Source of the DNA: Echiichthys vipera
Taxonomy: Eukaryota; Chordata; Actinopteri; Perciformes; Trachinidae
Length of the DNA: 64,000 bases
Direction of reading: 5' to 3'
Assembly (NCBI GenBank): GCA_963691815.1
Contig: OY829668.1
Span: 949,531 to 1,013,530, forward strand
Below, piece by piece: positions 22,000 to 35,174 of this stretch; positions within the stretch are counted from its first letter, which is position 1, and each line of letters opens with the position of its first letter. Both the position numbers and the translations under genes were made by a program. The notes under the pieces are model-generated. The model saw only the letters and a program-made list of their open reading frames with translations, was not told the DNA's origin and searched no databases.

Positions 22000-24765
22000 A
22001 TGCTTGAATTTTAATGCGTTTTCAAGGTTTGAAAAGTGCATGAATTGTGGATAAAGGGCTTGAATTTTGGATAAAGGGCTTAAATTTTGGATGAAGTGCC
22101 TGAAAATACTCTCATTTTTTCACAACCAACAGCTTAAGAATATAAATGTGATTAAACGTCTTATCCTGGTATTACAAAACACAATTTTAGTTGTCTATAG
22201 CGTAATACCGTCTCATTAAATGTGATAAAATAATAACAGTCTGGATCTGGACCCTTACTCCTGGATAGGGGTTGGACCCTGGTCTTCTCTGGAGGGGCCC
22301 AGGGTGTGAGGGGCCGGGCGGGTGTGGGGAGACTCTCAAACCCCCGGCTGAGCGCCGCGGTGTTGGAGTTCACCCCGGTGGACCAGAGGGTGGCCTCCTT
22401 ACGCCTGCGGGTGGTGGGGGGGGACTCTGACTGTTGTTGGTGCAAATGCAGCGAACAGCAGTTCAGAGTCTGGGGCCTTCTTGGAGACCCTGAATGGAGT
22501 CCTGCATGGGGCTCCAGTAGGGGACTCCAGAGTCCTGCTGGGAGACTTCAACGCCCACGTGGGCAACGATGGAGACACCTGGAGAGGCTGATTGGGAGGA
22601 ACGGCCTCCCTGATCTAAACCCCAGCGTCTGGTGTTAGACTTGTGTGCTGGTCCTGGATCCTCTTTAACAAACACCATGTTGGAACAGAAGGAGGCTCAG
22701 AAGTGGACCTGGTCCCAGAGCACCCTAGGCCAAAGGTCCAGGATCCAGTCTGTGATGGTCTCATCTGATCTGAGGCCGGATGTTTTGGACACTCGGGTGA
22801 AGAGAGGGGCAGAGCTGTCAGCTGATCACCATATGGGGATGAGTGGGTCAGAGGACGGGGAAGGTTCTGGACAGACCAGGTAAACCCAAACCAGTAGTGC
22901 GGATGAACTGGGACCGTCTGGAGGAGGCCCCTGTCCCAGAGACCTTCAGCTCACACCTCCGGAGGAGCTTTTCTGGCGTCCCTGTGGAGGTTGGGGGCAT
23001 CGAACCGGAGTGGGCGATGTTCAAAGCTTCCACTGCTGAAGCTGCAGCGGTGAGCTGTGGCCTCAAGGTCTCAGGTGCCTCAAGGGGCGGGGACCCTGGA
23101 CCACCGTGGTGGACCCCGGGGGTCAGGGGTCCCCCTGAAGAAGGAGGCCTTCAGGATCTGGTCTCCCAGAAGACTCCGGAGGTGGTTCTGAGGTCCCCAC
23201 AGGTCTGAAGGGCTGCAGCCTCTGCTGGGTCAGAGGCAAAGCAGCGGGTGTGGGAGGAGTTCACACAAGTCCTGGAGAAGGACTTTGGGGGGCACCGAGG
23301 TGCTTCTGGACCACCATTCAGCACCTCAGGAGGGGGACACGGGGAACCGTCCAAGCTGTTCACAGTAAGGACGGGACGCTGGTGACCTCAGCTGATGAGG
23401 TCATGGGGCGGTGGAAGGACTCTGAGGAAGTCCTGAATGGGCCCAACACGCCCTCTTTTGTAGAGGCAGAGCTGGAGGCTGATGGGGATCATCGTCAACA
23501 TCTCTGACAGAAGTCACTGAGGAAGGAAACAAGTCCACAGAGGCAAAGCCCCAGGATCCATGAGCTGCATCCACACATGCTGAAAGCTTTGCTTTTGGAG
23601 GGGCTGTCTTGGTTGACACGTCTCTTTAACATAGCGTGGAAGTCTGGTCCTATAGTCGAACCTCAGATTGAAGAGGAACGACGCAGATTCCATCCTGTAC
23701 GTGAAACAACGGACCAGCTCTTCACTCTCGCAAGGATCCTGGAGGGGGCCTGGGAGTGTGCCCATCCGGTCCATATGTGTTTTGTGGATCTGGAGAAGGC
23801 ATATGACCGGTTCCCCCGGGAGGTGCTGGGGGATTATGGGGTGTAGGGGTCACACAGGATATCTAGGCGTAGTCGCGGTGGGGAGGGGTTGCAGTTCGGT
23901 GGGCTGAGGATCTCGTCTCTGCTTATTGCAGATGATGTGGTCCTGATGGCATCGTCGGTCAGTGACCTTCAGCAGCACCTTCAGCAAGCAGACTACCTCA
24001 GTGACTTGCTTACTCCAGGTAGGGAATGAGTTCTGACCCCAAGTGAAGGAGTTCAAGTACCTCGGGATCTTGTTCACGAGTGAGGGGACGATGGAGCGTG
24101 AGTTTGGCCGGAGAATCGGAGCAGCGGGGGCGGAGCTGCAGTCGCTCTACCGCACTGTTGTGATGAAAAGAGAGCTGAGGAAGGCAAAGCTCTGGATCTA
24201 CCCTCAGTCCTGGTTCCTACCCTCACCTGTGGTCCTGAAAGCTGGGTCAGGACCCAAAGAACCAGGTCCAGGTCAGGACTCAAAGAATAAGGTCCAGGTC
24301 AGGACCCAAAGAACCAGGTCCAGGTCAGGACCCAAAGAACCAGGTCCAGGTCCAAGCGTGTGAAATGTGTTTCCTCAGGAGGGGGTCTGGAGTCTCCCTT
24401 AGAGAGAGGGGGAGAAGTTCAGCATCCGTGAGGAACTCGGAGTAGAGCCGCTGCTCCTTTGTGTTGAAAGGAGCCAGTTGAGGTGGTTCAGGATCATCTG
24501 GTAAGGATGAACCCTGGGCGCCTCCCTAGGGAGGTGTTCCAGGCACGTCCAGCTGGGAGGAGGCCTCGGGGAAGACCCAGGACCAGGTGGAGACATTAGA
24601 TCTCCACACTGGCCTGGGAACGCCTCAGGATCCCCCAGTTAGAGCTGGTTAATGTGGCCCGGGAAAGGGAAGTTTGGGGTCCACTGCTAAAGCTGCTGCC
24701 CCCGTGACCCGACCCCGGATAAGCGGATGAAGATGAGATGAGATGAGATAATAATGATGATGATA
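22000..24765 (+). mobile_element. Degenerate LINE, copy b (unit 1)
   Basis: Close match to copy a from the GCTTGAATTTTGGATAAAGG leader to the CGGATAAGCGGATGAAGATG tail. It contains LLGDFNAHVGNDGDTW-type endonuclease, CFVDLEKAYDRFPRE and EFKYLGILFTSEG segments with disrupting stops. Not coding-competent. Confidence 0.88.
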
Positions 24766-25434
24766 ATAATAATCACCTTTTTCAATATATATGCATTTGC
24801 CCAAATCTGGAATTTACCACAGCTGTAAGATGCTGGAAAAGCTTGAAAGTTGAACTTAAAAGTGCTTGAATTTGGCATTAATTCACTTATTTATTGAGAC
24901 TTAAGTCACGTTTAGTCTTAATAATCATGTTCAGAATCAGTCAATTATTGACCATTTAAATAAATACAAATAAAATAAATATCTAAATAAACTTCATGTT
25001 CAGTATCAGTCAATTATTGAACAATTAAATAAACAATAAATAAAATAAATATATAAAACATGTTCATTATCAGTCAATTGTTGAACATTTAAATAAAATA
25101 GATATCTAAATAAACTTCTTGTTCAGTATCAGTCATTGTTGACTATTTAAATGAATAAATTTGACCTGGGGAAAGGTGTTAGGAACCCTGATTTATTTAT
25201 TATTATAATTTTTTTGTATTTATTTCCGAATTTATTTACTCATTCCTGAATTTATTTATGCATTAATTTACTTATTTATTGACTTAAATCATGTTCAGTG
25301 CTCCATAATCTTTTTTTTTAAATTTTATTTAAATATTAAATTTATACACAAAGTGTCAAACACTATCATAGAAACAATAAACACTGCAAGGATCTCAAAA
25401 AAATAAATAATAATAATAATAAATAAACGATCTG

Positions 25435-25636
25435 TGACGTCATAACACAGCGTCTGAACAGGTGCATTGTGGGAAGTAGTCTGACGCTAGCTTGTTTATT
25501 TATTTTTGACATCTAGCGTCAATTTACTCATCTTACTGAAGATAAAATGTACAAAAAAAAGTCGAAATTCAATAAGATATTAATTTAAAAAGGAGCTTTT
25601 TTCACAGGACGGACTTTAAAATGGAGGCCGGTGAAG
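25435..25636 (+). promoter_or_regulatory. Duplicated clcn4 promoter and exon 1, copy 1
   Basis: Contains TGACGTCA (25435-25442), the GCATTGTGGGAAGTAGT motif, and exon 1 with ATG at 25621 and the donor GAAG/GTAAGAG after 25636. Spacing from the CRE to the ATG is 186 bases, identical to the gene-proximal copy. It lies about 15 kb upstream of exon 2. Confidence 0.8.
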
Positions 25637-26809
25637 GTAAGAGACGACTTTAACGAGCTAACGTAGCTAGCGCAGACGATGCTGTACATGCTAACCCTTT
25701 TAAACGGGGACGAGGACGTGCTGCAGGTCAAAGCAGCATCAGAACGGGGGAAGAAAGGTGACTTGCGTGACCTTGAACGTGGCGTGGTTGTTGCTCTGAT
25801 CCACTGGGATTTTCACGCACAACCATCTCTGGTTTACAGAGAACGCTCCGGAAAAGAGCAAAGACCCAGAGAGCGGCAGTTCTGTGGGCGCAGATGTTGA
25901 CGCCAGAGGAAGAGGAGGATGGACACACTGGTTGGAGCTGATAGAAAGGGACAGGAACTCAAATATCCACTGGTTCCAACATCTGTGAACGCACAACACC
26001 AGCCCCTTTCTACAGAGAGGGAACAGCAGCAGAAGACCACACTGACTCTTTATCGAGCACCAGGTGTGCCTAATAAAGTGGCCACTGAGCGCATACTCAC
26101 TGCTTTATATTCCTGTTTTTATATGTTTTTATTTTAAAAGTCATTCAAACTAAAGAGAGCTGCTTTGCATATAAGAAACCCTCCTTGTCACGATGAGTAC
26201 AGACAGATTCATCATGCCTCTAAGCTTCAGCAGCAAAGTCTCAATTAGAAAATGCCGTCTTGCAAGATGTTTGAAACCCCTGCACTTAACCTTCTCTCAG
26301 GAACAAAACACCAAATACCTTCTGTCACATTTAGCTCCAGGCACTTTAGACCAGTTCAGATGTGGTGCCAGAGCCGACCCTGGCCCTCCCTAAGCCCCTG
26401 AGCTGAATTATTACAAGCTGAGATCACATGTGCCTTAAAAATCCTGCAAAACGAGTTCCTCTCACGGAGAAGAGACCGTTTTCTCCTGAGGGCTCTCCGG
26501 TCCGCGTAAGCGATCTGTCAGCACGCTGCCGAAGCAGGAGGTTGTTTTTAAAACACTTGACAGTATTTTTTTTTATGACAGGATCAGAGAAAAGATTCAA
26601 TTACAAATGCAACTTAATATATCAAATTCATATAATTTATTTAGTCTGCCAGAATTCCTAAACCTGCCTGCCTTCTTGTACCTGTCTGCCTGCCTTCTTG
26701 TACCTGTCCGCCTGCTTGTACCAGTCTGCCTTCTTGTACCTGTCTGCCTGCTTGTACCTGTCTGCCTGCCTTCTTGTACCTGTCTGTCTGCCTAATAATA
26801 GGGTTCGTA

Positions 26810-29575
26810 AAGGTGCTTGAAATCCTTGAAAATGCTTGAATTTTAATGCGTTTTCAAGGTTTGAAAAGTGCATGAATTGTGGATAAAGGGCTTGAATTTT
26901 GGATAAAGGGCTTAAATTTTGGATGAAGTGCCTGAAAATACTCTCATTTTTTCACAACCAACAGCTTAAGAATATAAATGTGATTAAACGTCTTATCCTG
27001 GTATTACAAAACACAATTTTAGTTGTCTATAGCGTAATACCGTCTCATTAAATGTGATAAAATAATAACACAGTCTGGATCTGGACCCGTACTCCTGGAT
27101 AGGGGTTGGACCCTGGTCTTCTCTGGAGGGGCCCAGGGTGTGAGGGGCCGGGCGGGTGTGGGGAGACTCTCAAACCCCCGGCTGAGCGCCGCGGTGTTGG
27201 AGTTCACCCCGGTGGACCAGAGGGTGGCCTCCTTACGCCTGCGGGTGGTGGGGGGGGACTCTGACTGTTGTTGGTGCAAATGCAGCGAACAGCAGTTCAG
27301 AGTCTGGGGCCTTCTTGGAGACCCTGAATGGAGTCCTGCATGGGGCTCCAGTAGGGGACTCCAGAGTCCTGCTGGGAGACTTCAACGCCCACGTGGGCAA
27401 CGATGGAGACACCTGGAGAGGCTGATTGGGAGGAACGGCCTCCCTGATCTAAACCCCAGCGTCTGGTGTTAGACTTGTGTGCTGGTCCTGGATCCTCTTT
27501 AACAAACACCATGTTGGAACAGAAGGAGGCTCAGAAGTGGACCTGGTCCCAGAGCACCCTAGGCCAAAGGTCCAGGATCCAGTCTGTGATGGTCTCATCT
27601 GATCTGAGGCCGGATGTTTTGGACACTCGGGTGAAGAGAGGGGCAGAGCTGTCAGCTGATCACCATATGGGGATGAGTGGGTCAGAGGACGGGGAAGGTT
27701 CTGGACAGACCAGGTAAACCCAAACCAGTAGTGCGGATGAACTGGGACCGTCTGGAGGAGGCCCCTGTCCCAGAGACCTTCAGCTCACACCTCCGGAGGA
27801 GCTTTTCTGGCGTCCCTGTGGAGGTTGGGGGCATCGAACCGGAGCGGGCGATGTTCAAAGCTTCCACTGCTGAAGCTGCAGCGGTGAGCTGTGGCCTCAA
27901 GGTCTCAGGTGCCTCAAGGGGCGGGGACCCTGGACCACCGTGGTGGACCCCGGGGGTCAGGGGTCCCCCTGAAGAAGGAGGCCTTCAGGATCTGGTCTCC
28001 CAGAAGACTCCGGAGGTGGTTCTGAGGTCCCCACAGGTCTGAAGGGCTGCAGCCTCTGCTGGGTCAGAGGCAAAGCAGCGGGTGTGGGAGGAGTTCACAG
28101 AAGTCCTGGAGAAGGACTTTGGGGGGCACCGAGGTGCTTCTGGACCACCATTCAGCACCTCAGGAGGGGGACACGGGGAACCGTCCAAGCTGTTCACAGT
28201 AAGGACGGGACGCTGGTGACCTCAGCTGATGAGGTCATGGGGCGGTGGAAGGACTCTGAGGAAGTCCTGAATGGGCCCAACACGCCCTCTTTTGTAGAGG
28301 CAGAGCTGGAGACTGATCGGGATCATCGCCAACATCTCTGACAGAAGTCACTGAGGAAGGAAACAAGTCCACAGAGGCAAAGCCCCAGGATCCATGAGCT
28401 GCATCCACACATGCTGAAAGCTTTGCTTTTGGAGGGGCTGTCTTGGTTGACACGTCTCTTTAACATAGCGTGGAAGTCTGGTCCTATAGTCAAACCTCAG
28501 ATTGAAGAGGAACGATGCAGATTCCATCCTGTACGTGAAACAACGGACCAGCTCTTCACTCTCGCAAGGATCCTGGAGGGGGCCTGGGAGTGTGCCCATC
28601 CGGTCCATATGTGTTTTGTGGATCTGGAGAAGGCATATGACCGGGAGGTGCTGGGGGATTATGCCGTGTGGGGGTCACACAGAATATCTAGGCGTAGTCC
28701 CGGTGGGGAGGGGTTGCAGTTCGGTGGGCTGAGGATCTCGTCTATGCTTATTGCAGATGATGTGGTCCTGATGGCATCGTCGGTCAGTGACCTTCAGCAG
28801 CACCTTCAGCAAGCAGACTACCTCAGTGACTTGCTTACTCCAGGTAGGGAATGAGTTCTGACCCCAAGTGAAGGAGTTCAAGTACCTCGGGATCTTGTTC
28901 ACGAGTGAGGGGACGATGGAGCGTGAGTTTGGCCGGAGAATCGGAGCAGTGGGGGCGGAGCTGCAGTCGCTCTACCGCACCGTTGTGATGAAAAGAGAGC
29001 TGAGGAAGACAAAGCTCTGGATCTACCCTCAGTCCTGGTTCCTACCCTCACCTGTGGTCCTGAAAGCTGGGTCAGGACCCAAAGAACCAGGTCCAGGTCA
29101 GGACCCAAAGAATAAGGTCCAGGTCAGGACCCAAAGAACCAGGTCCAGGTCAGGACCCAAAGAACCAGGTCCAGGTCCAAGCGTGTGAAATGTGTTTCCT
29201 CAGGAGGGGGTCTGGAGTCTCCGTTAGAGAGAGGGGGAGAAGTTCAGCATCCGTGAGGAACTCGGAGTAGAGCCGCTGCTCCTTTGCGTTGAAAGGAGCC
29301 AGTTGAGGTGGTTCAGGATCATCTGGTAAGGATGAACCCTGGGCGCCTCCCTAGGGAGGTGTTCCACGCACGTCCAGCTGGGAGGAGGCCTCGGGGAAGA
29401 CCCAGGACCAGGTGGAGAGACTAGATCTCCACACTGGCCTGGGAACGCCTCAGGATCCCCCAGTTAGAGCTGGTTAATGTGGCCCAGGAAAGGGAAGTTT
29501 GGGGTCCCTGCTAAAGCTGCTGCCCCTGAGACCTGATCCAGGATCAGAGGCTGAAGATGAGATGAGATAATAATG
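26810..29575 (+). mobile_element. Degenerate LINE, copy c (unit 2)
   Basis: Near-identical to copy d in unit 3. A 12-bp deletion in the reverse transcriptase segment (EKAYDREVLGDYA instead of EKAYDRFPREVLG) is shared with copies d and e but absent from copies a and b. Frames are broken. Confidence 0.88.
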
Positions 29576-30203
29576 ATAATAATAATAATAATGTTCAATA
29601 TATATGTATTTGTCCAAATCTGGAATTTACCACAGCTGTGACGTGCTGGAAAAGCTTGAAAGTTGAACTTAAAAGTGCTTGAATTTGACCTTGGAAAAGG
29701 CTTTAATTCACTTATTTATTGAGACTTAAGTCATGTTTAATCTTAATAATCATGTTCAGAATCAGTAAATTATTGAACAATTAAATAAATAATAAATAAA
29801 ACAAATATCTAAATAATCATGTTCAGAATCAATCAATTATTGACCATTTAAATAAATACAAATAAAATAGATATCTAAATAAACTTCTTGTTCAGTATCA
29901 GTCATTGTTGACTATTTAAATAAATAAATTTGACCTGGGGAAAGGTGTTAGGAACCCTGATTTATTTATTATTATAATTTTTTTGTATTTATTTCCGAAT
30001 TTATTTACTCATTCCTGAATTTATTTATGCATTAATTTACTTATTTATTGACTTAAATCATGTTCAGTGCTCCATAATCTTTTTTTTTAAATTTTATTTA
30101 AATATTAAATTTATACACAAAGTGTCAAACACTATCATAGAAACAATAAACACTGCAAGGATCTCAAAAAAATAAATAATAATAATAATAAATAAACGAT
30201 CTG

Positions 30204-30405
30204 TGACGTCATAACACAGCGTCTGAACAGGTGCATTGTGGGAAGTAGTCTGACGCTAGCTTGTTTATTTATTTTTGACATCTAGCGTCAATTTACTCAT
30301 CTTACTGAAGATAAAATGTACAAAAAAAAGTCGAAATTCAATAAGATATTAATTTAAAAAGGAGCTTTTTTCACAGGACGGACTTTAAAATGGAGGCCGG
30401 TGAAG
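30204..30405 (+). promoter_or_regulatory. Duplicated clcn4 promoter and exon 1, copy 2
   Basis: TGACGTCA at 30204-30211, ATG at 30390, donor directly after 30405. The sequence matches the gene-proximal copy except for scattered single changes. Confidence 0.8.
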
Positions 30406-31574
30406 GTAAGAGACGACTTTAACGAGCTAACGTAGCTAGCGCAGACGATGCTGTACATGCTAACCCTTTTAAACGGGGACGAGGACGTGCTGCAGGTCAA
30501 AGCAGCATCAGAACGGGGGAAGAAAGGTGACTTGCGTGACCTTGAACGTGGCGTGGTTGTTGCTCTGATCCACTGGGATTTTCACGCACAACCATCTCTG
30601 GTTTACAGAGAACGCTCCGGAAAAGAGCAAAGACCCAGAGAGCGGCAGTTCTGTGGGCGCAGATGTTGACGCCAGAGGAAGAGGAGGATGGACACACTGG
30701 TTGGAGCTGATAGAAAGGGACAGGAACTCAAATATCCACTGGTTCCAACATCTGTGAACGCACAACACCAGCCCCTTTCTACAGAGAGGGAACAGCAGCA
30801 GAAGACCACACTGACTCTTTATCGAGCACCAGGTGTGCCTAATAAAGTGGCCACTGAGCGCATACTCACTGCTTTATATTCCTGTTTTTATATGTTTTTA
30901 TTTTAAAAGTCATTCAAACTAAAGAGAGCTGCTTTGCATATAAGAAACCCTCCTTGTCACGATGAGTACAGACAGATTCATCATGCCTCTAAGCTTCAGC
31001 AGCAAAGTCTCAATTAGAAAATGCCGTCTTGCAAGATGTTTGAAACCCCTGCACTTAACCTTCTCTCAGGAACAAAACACCAAATACCTTCTGTCACATT
31101 TAGCTCCAGGCACTTTAGACCAGTTCAGATGTGGTGCCAGAGCCGACCCTGGCCCTCCCTAAGCCCCTGAGCTGAATTATTACAAGCTGAGATCACATGT
31201 GCCTTAAAAATCCTGCAAAACGAGTTCCTCTCACGGAGAAGAGACCGTTTTCTCCTGAGGGCTCTCCGGTCCGCGTAAGCGATCTGTCAGCACGCTGCCG
31301 AAGCAGGAGGTTGTTTTTAAAACACTTGACAGTATTTTTTTTTATGACAGGATCAGAGAAAAGATTCAATTACAAATGCAACTTAATATATCAAATTCAT
31401 ATAATTTATTTAGTCTGCCAGAATTCCTAAACCTGCCTGCCTTCTTGTACCTGTCTGCCTGCCTTCTTGTACCTGTCCGCCTGCTTGTACCAGTCTGCCT
31501 TCTTGTACCTGTCTGCCTGCTTGTACCTGTCTGCCTGCCTTCTTGTACCTGTCTGTCTGCCTAATAATAGGGTT

Positions 31575-34340
31575 CGTAAAGGTGCTTGAAATCCTTGAAA
31601 ATGCTTGAATTTTAATGCGTTTTCAAGGTTTGAAAAGTGCATGAATTGTGGATAAAGGGCTTGAATTTTGGATAAAGGGCTTAAATTTTGGATGAAGTGC
31701 CTGAAAATACTCTCATTTTTTCACAACCAACAGCTTAAGAATATAAATGTGATTAAACGTCTTATCCTGGTATTACAAAACACAATTTTAGTTGTCTATA
31801 GCGTAATACCGTCTCATTAAATGTGATAAAATAATAACACAGTCTGGATCTGGACCCGTACTCCTGGATAGGGGTTGGACCCTGGTCTTCTCTGGAGGGG
31901 CCCAGGGTGTGAGGGGCCGGGCGGGTGTGGGGAGACTCTCAAACCCCCGGCTGAGCGCCGCGGTGTTGGAGTTCACCCCGGTGGACCAGAGGGTGGCCTC
32001 CTTACGCCTGCGGGTGGTGGGGGGGGACTCTGACTGTTGTTGGTGCAAATGCAGCGAACAGCAGTTCAGAGTCTGGGGCCTTCTTGGAGACCCTGAATGG
32101 AGTCCTGCATGGGGCTCCAGTAGGGGACTCCAGAGTCCTGCTGGGAGACTTCAACGCCCACGTGGGCAACGATGGAGACACCTGGAGAGGCTGATTGGGA
32201 GGAACGGCCTCCCTGATCTAAACCCCAGCGTCTGGTGTTAGACTTGTGTGCTGGTCCTGGATCCTCTTTAACAAACACCATGTTGGAACAGAAGGAGGCT
32301 CAGAAGTGGACCTGGTCCCAGAGCACCCTAGGCCAAAGGTCCAGGATCCAGTCTGTGATGGTCTCATCTGATCTGAGGCCGGATGTTTTGGACACTCGGG
32401 TGAAGAGAGGGGCAGAGCTGTCAGCTGATCACCATATGGGGATGAGTGGGTCAGAGGACGGGGAAGGTTCTGGACAGACCAGGTAAACCCAAACCAGTAG
32501 TGCGGATGAACTGGGACCGTCTGGAGGAGGCCCCTGTCCCAGAGACCTTCAGCTCACACCTCCGGAGGAGCTTTTCTGGCGTCCCTGTGGAGGTTGGGGG
32601 CATCGAACCGGAGCGGGCGATGTTCAAAGCTTCCACTGCTGAAGCTGCAGCGGTGAGCTGTGGCCTCAAGGTCTCAGGTGCCTCAAGGGGCGGGGACCCT
32701 GGACCACCGTGGTGGACCCCGGGGGTCAGGGGTCCCCCTGAAGAAGGAGGCCTTCAGGATCTGGTCTCCCAGAAGACTCCGGAGGTGGTTCTGAGGTCCC
32801 CACAGGTCTGAAGGGCTGCAGCCTCTGCTGGGTCAGAGGCAAAGCAGCGGGTGTGGGAGGAGTTCACAGAAGTCCTGGAGAAGGACTTTGGGGGGCACCG
32901 AGGTGCTTCTGGACCACCATTCAGCACCTCAGGAGGGGGACACGGGGAACCGTCCAAGCTGTTCACAGTAAGGACGGGACGCTGGTGACCTCAGCTGATG
33001 AGGTCATGGGGCGGTGGAAGGACTCTGAGGAAGTCCTGAATGGGCCCAACACGCCCTCTTTTGTAGAGGCAGAGCTGGAGACTGATCGGGATCATCGCCA
33101 ACATCTCTGACAGAAGTCACTGAGGAAGGAAACAAGTCCACAGAGGCAAAGCCCCAGGATCCATGAGCTGCATCCACACATGCTGAAAGCTTTGCTTTTG
33201 GAGGGGCTGTCTTGGTTGACACGTCTCTTTAACATAGCGTGGAAGTCTGGTCCTATAGTCAAACCTCAGATTGAAGAGGAACGATGCAGATTCCATCCTG
33301 TACGTGAAACAACGGACCAGCTCTTCACTCTCGCAAGGATCCTGGAGGGGGCCTGGGAGTGTGCCCATCCGGTCCATATGTGTTTTGTGGATCTGGAGAA
33401 GGCATATGACCGGGAGGTGCTGGGGGATTATGCCGTGTGGGGGTCACACAGAATATCTAGGCGTAGTCCCGGTGGGGAGGGGTTGCAGTTCGGTGGGCTG
33501 AGGATCTCGTCTATGCTTATTGCAGATGATGTGGTCCTGATGGCATCGTCGGTCAGTGACCTTCAGCAGCACCTTCAGCAAGCAGACTACCTCAGTGACT
33601 TGCTTACTCCAGGTAGGGAATGAGTTCTGACCCCAAGTGAAGGAGTTCAAGTACCTCGGGATCTTGTTCACGAGTGAGGGGACGATGGAGCGTGAGTTTG
33701 GCCGGAGAATCGGAGCAGTGGGGGCGGAGCTGCAGTCGCTCTACCGCACCGTTGTGATGAAAAGAGAGCTGAGGAAGACAAAGCTCTGGATCTACCCTCA
33801 GTCCTGGTTCCTACCCTCACCTGTGGTCCTGAAAGCTGGGTCAGGACCCAAAGAACCAGGTCCAGGTCAGGACCCAAAGAATAAGGTCCAGGTCAGGACC
33901 CAAAGAACCAGGTCCAGGTCAGGACCCAAAGAACCAGGTCCAGGTCCAAGCGTGTGAAATGTGTTTCCTCAGGAGGGGGTCTGGAGTCTCCGTTAGAGAG
34001 AGGGGGAGAAGTTCAGCATCCGTGAGGAACTCGGAGTAGAGCCGCTGCTCCTTTGCGTTGAAAGGAGCCAGTTGAGGTGGTTCAGGATCATCTGGTAAGG
34101 ATGAACCCTGGGCGCCTCCCTAGGGAGGTGTTCCACGCACGTCCAGCTGGGAGGAGGCCTCGGGGAAGACCCAGGACCAGGTGGAGAGACTAGATCTCCA
34201 CACTGGCCTGGGAACGCCTCAGGATCCCCCAGTTAGAGCTGGTTAATGTGGCCCAGGAAAGGGAAGTTTGGGGTCCCTGCTAAAGCTGCTGCCCCTGAGA
34301 CCTGATCCAGGATCAGAGGCTGAAGATGAGATGAGATAAT
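31575..34340 (+). mobile_element. Degenerate LINE, copy d (unit 3)
   Basis: Near-identical to copy c, with the same 12-bp deletion and the same disrupting stops. It has the repeated leader and the CTGATCCAGGATCAGAGG tail. Confidence 0.88.
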
Positions 34341-34972
34341 AATGATAATAATAATAATAATGTTCAATATATATGTATTTGTCCAAATCTGGAATTTACC
34401 ACAGCTGTGACGTGCTGGAAAAGCTTGAAAGTTGAACTTAAAAGTGCTTGAATTTGACCTTGGAAAAGGCTTTAATTCACTTATTTATTGAGACTTAAGT
34501 CATGTTTAATCTTAATAATCATGTTCAGAATCAGTAAATTATTGAACAATTAAATAAATAATAAATAAAACAAATATCTAAATAATCATGTTCAGAATCA
34601 ATCAATTATTGACCATTTAAATAAATACAAATAAAATAGATATCTAAATAAACTTCTTGTTCAGTATCAGTCATTGTTGACTATTTAAATAAATAAATTT
34701 GACCTGGGGAAAGGTGTTAGGAACCCTGATTTATTTATTATTATAATTTTTTTGTATTTATTTCCGAATTTATTTACTCATTCCTGAATTTATTTATGCA
34801 TTAATTTACTTATTTATTGACTTAAATCATGTTCAGTGCTCCATAATCTTTTTTTTTAAATTTTATTTAAATATTAAATTTATACACAAAGTGTCAAACA
34901 CTATCATAGAAACAATAAACACTGCAAGGATCTCAAAAAAATAAATAATAATAATAATAAATAAACGATCTG

Positions 34973-35174
34973 TGACGTCATAACACAGCGTCTGAACAGG
35001 TGCATTGTGGGAAGTAGTCTGACGCTAGCTTGTTTATTTATTTTTGACATCTAGCGTCAATTTACTCATTTTACTGAAGATAAAATGTACAAAAAAAAGT
35101 CGAAATTCAATAAGATATTAATTTAAAAAGGAGCTTTTTTCACAGGACGGACTTTAAAATGGAGGCCGGTGAAG
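34973..35174 (+). promoter_or_regulatory. Duplicated clcn4 promoter and exon 1, copy 3
   Basis: TGACGTCA at 34973-34980, ATG at 35159, donor directly after 35174. This is the nearest extra copy to the gene, about 5.7 kb before exon 2. Confidence 0.8.

Larger units (their letters stand above)
20956..25711 (+). repeat. Tandem segmental duplication, unit 1
   Basis: In order: right half of the Tc1-like element, about 500 bp of unrecognised sequence (21340-21860), a two-copy minisatellite, a DNA-transposon-like shell (GGTTCGTAAAGG at 21970 to GGTGTTAGGAACCC at about 25175) that contains LINE copy b, an AT-rich stretch, then a copy of the clcn4 promoter and exon 1 (25435-25636). The unit closes at AAACGGGG, where it meets the next Tc1 half. 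Length is about 4.76 kb. Confidence 0.9.
25712..30480 (+). repeat. Tandem segmental duplication, unit 2
   Basis: 4769 bp with the same order as unit 1: Tc1-like right half, minisatellite (about 26663-26790), LINE copy c (26810-29575), AT-rich stretch, clcn4 promoter and exon 1 (30204-30405). It is almost identical to unit 3. Confidence 0.92.
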
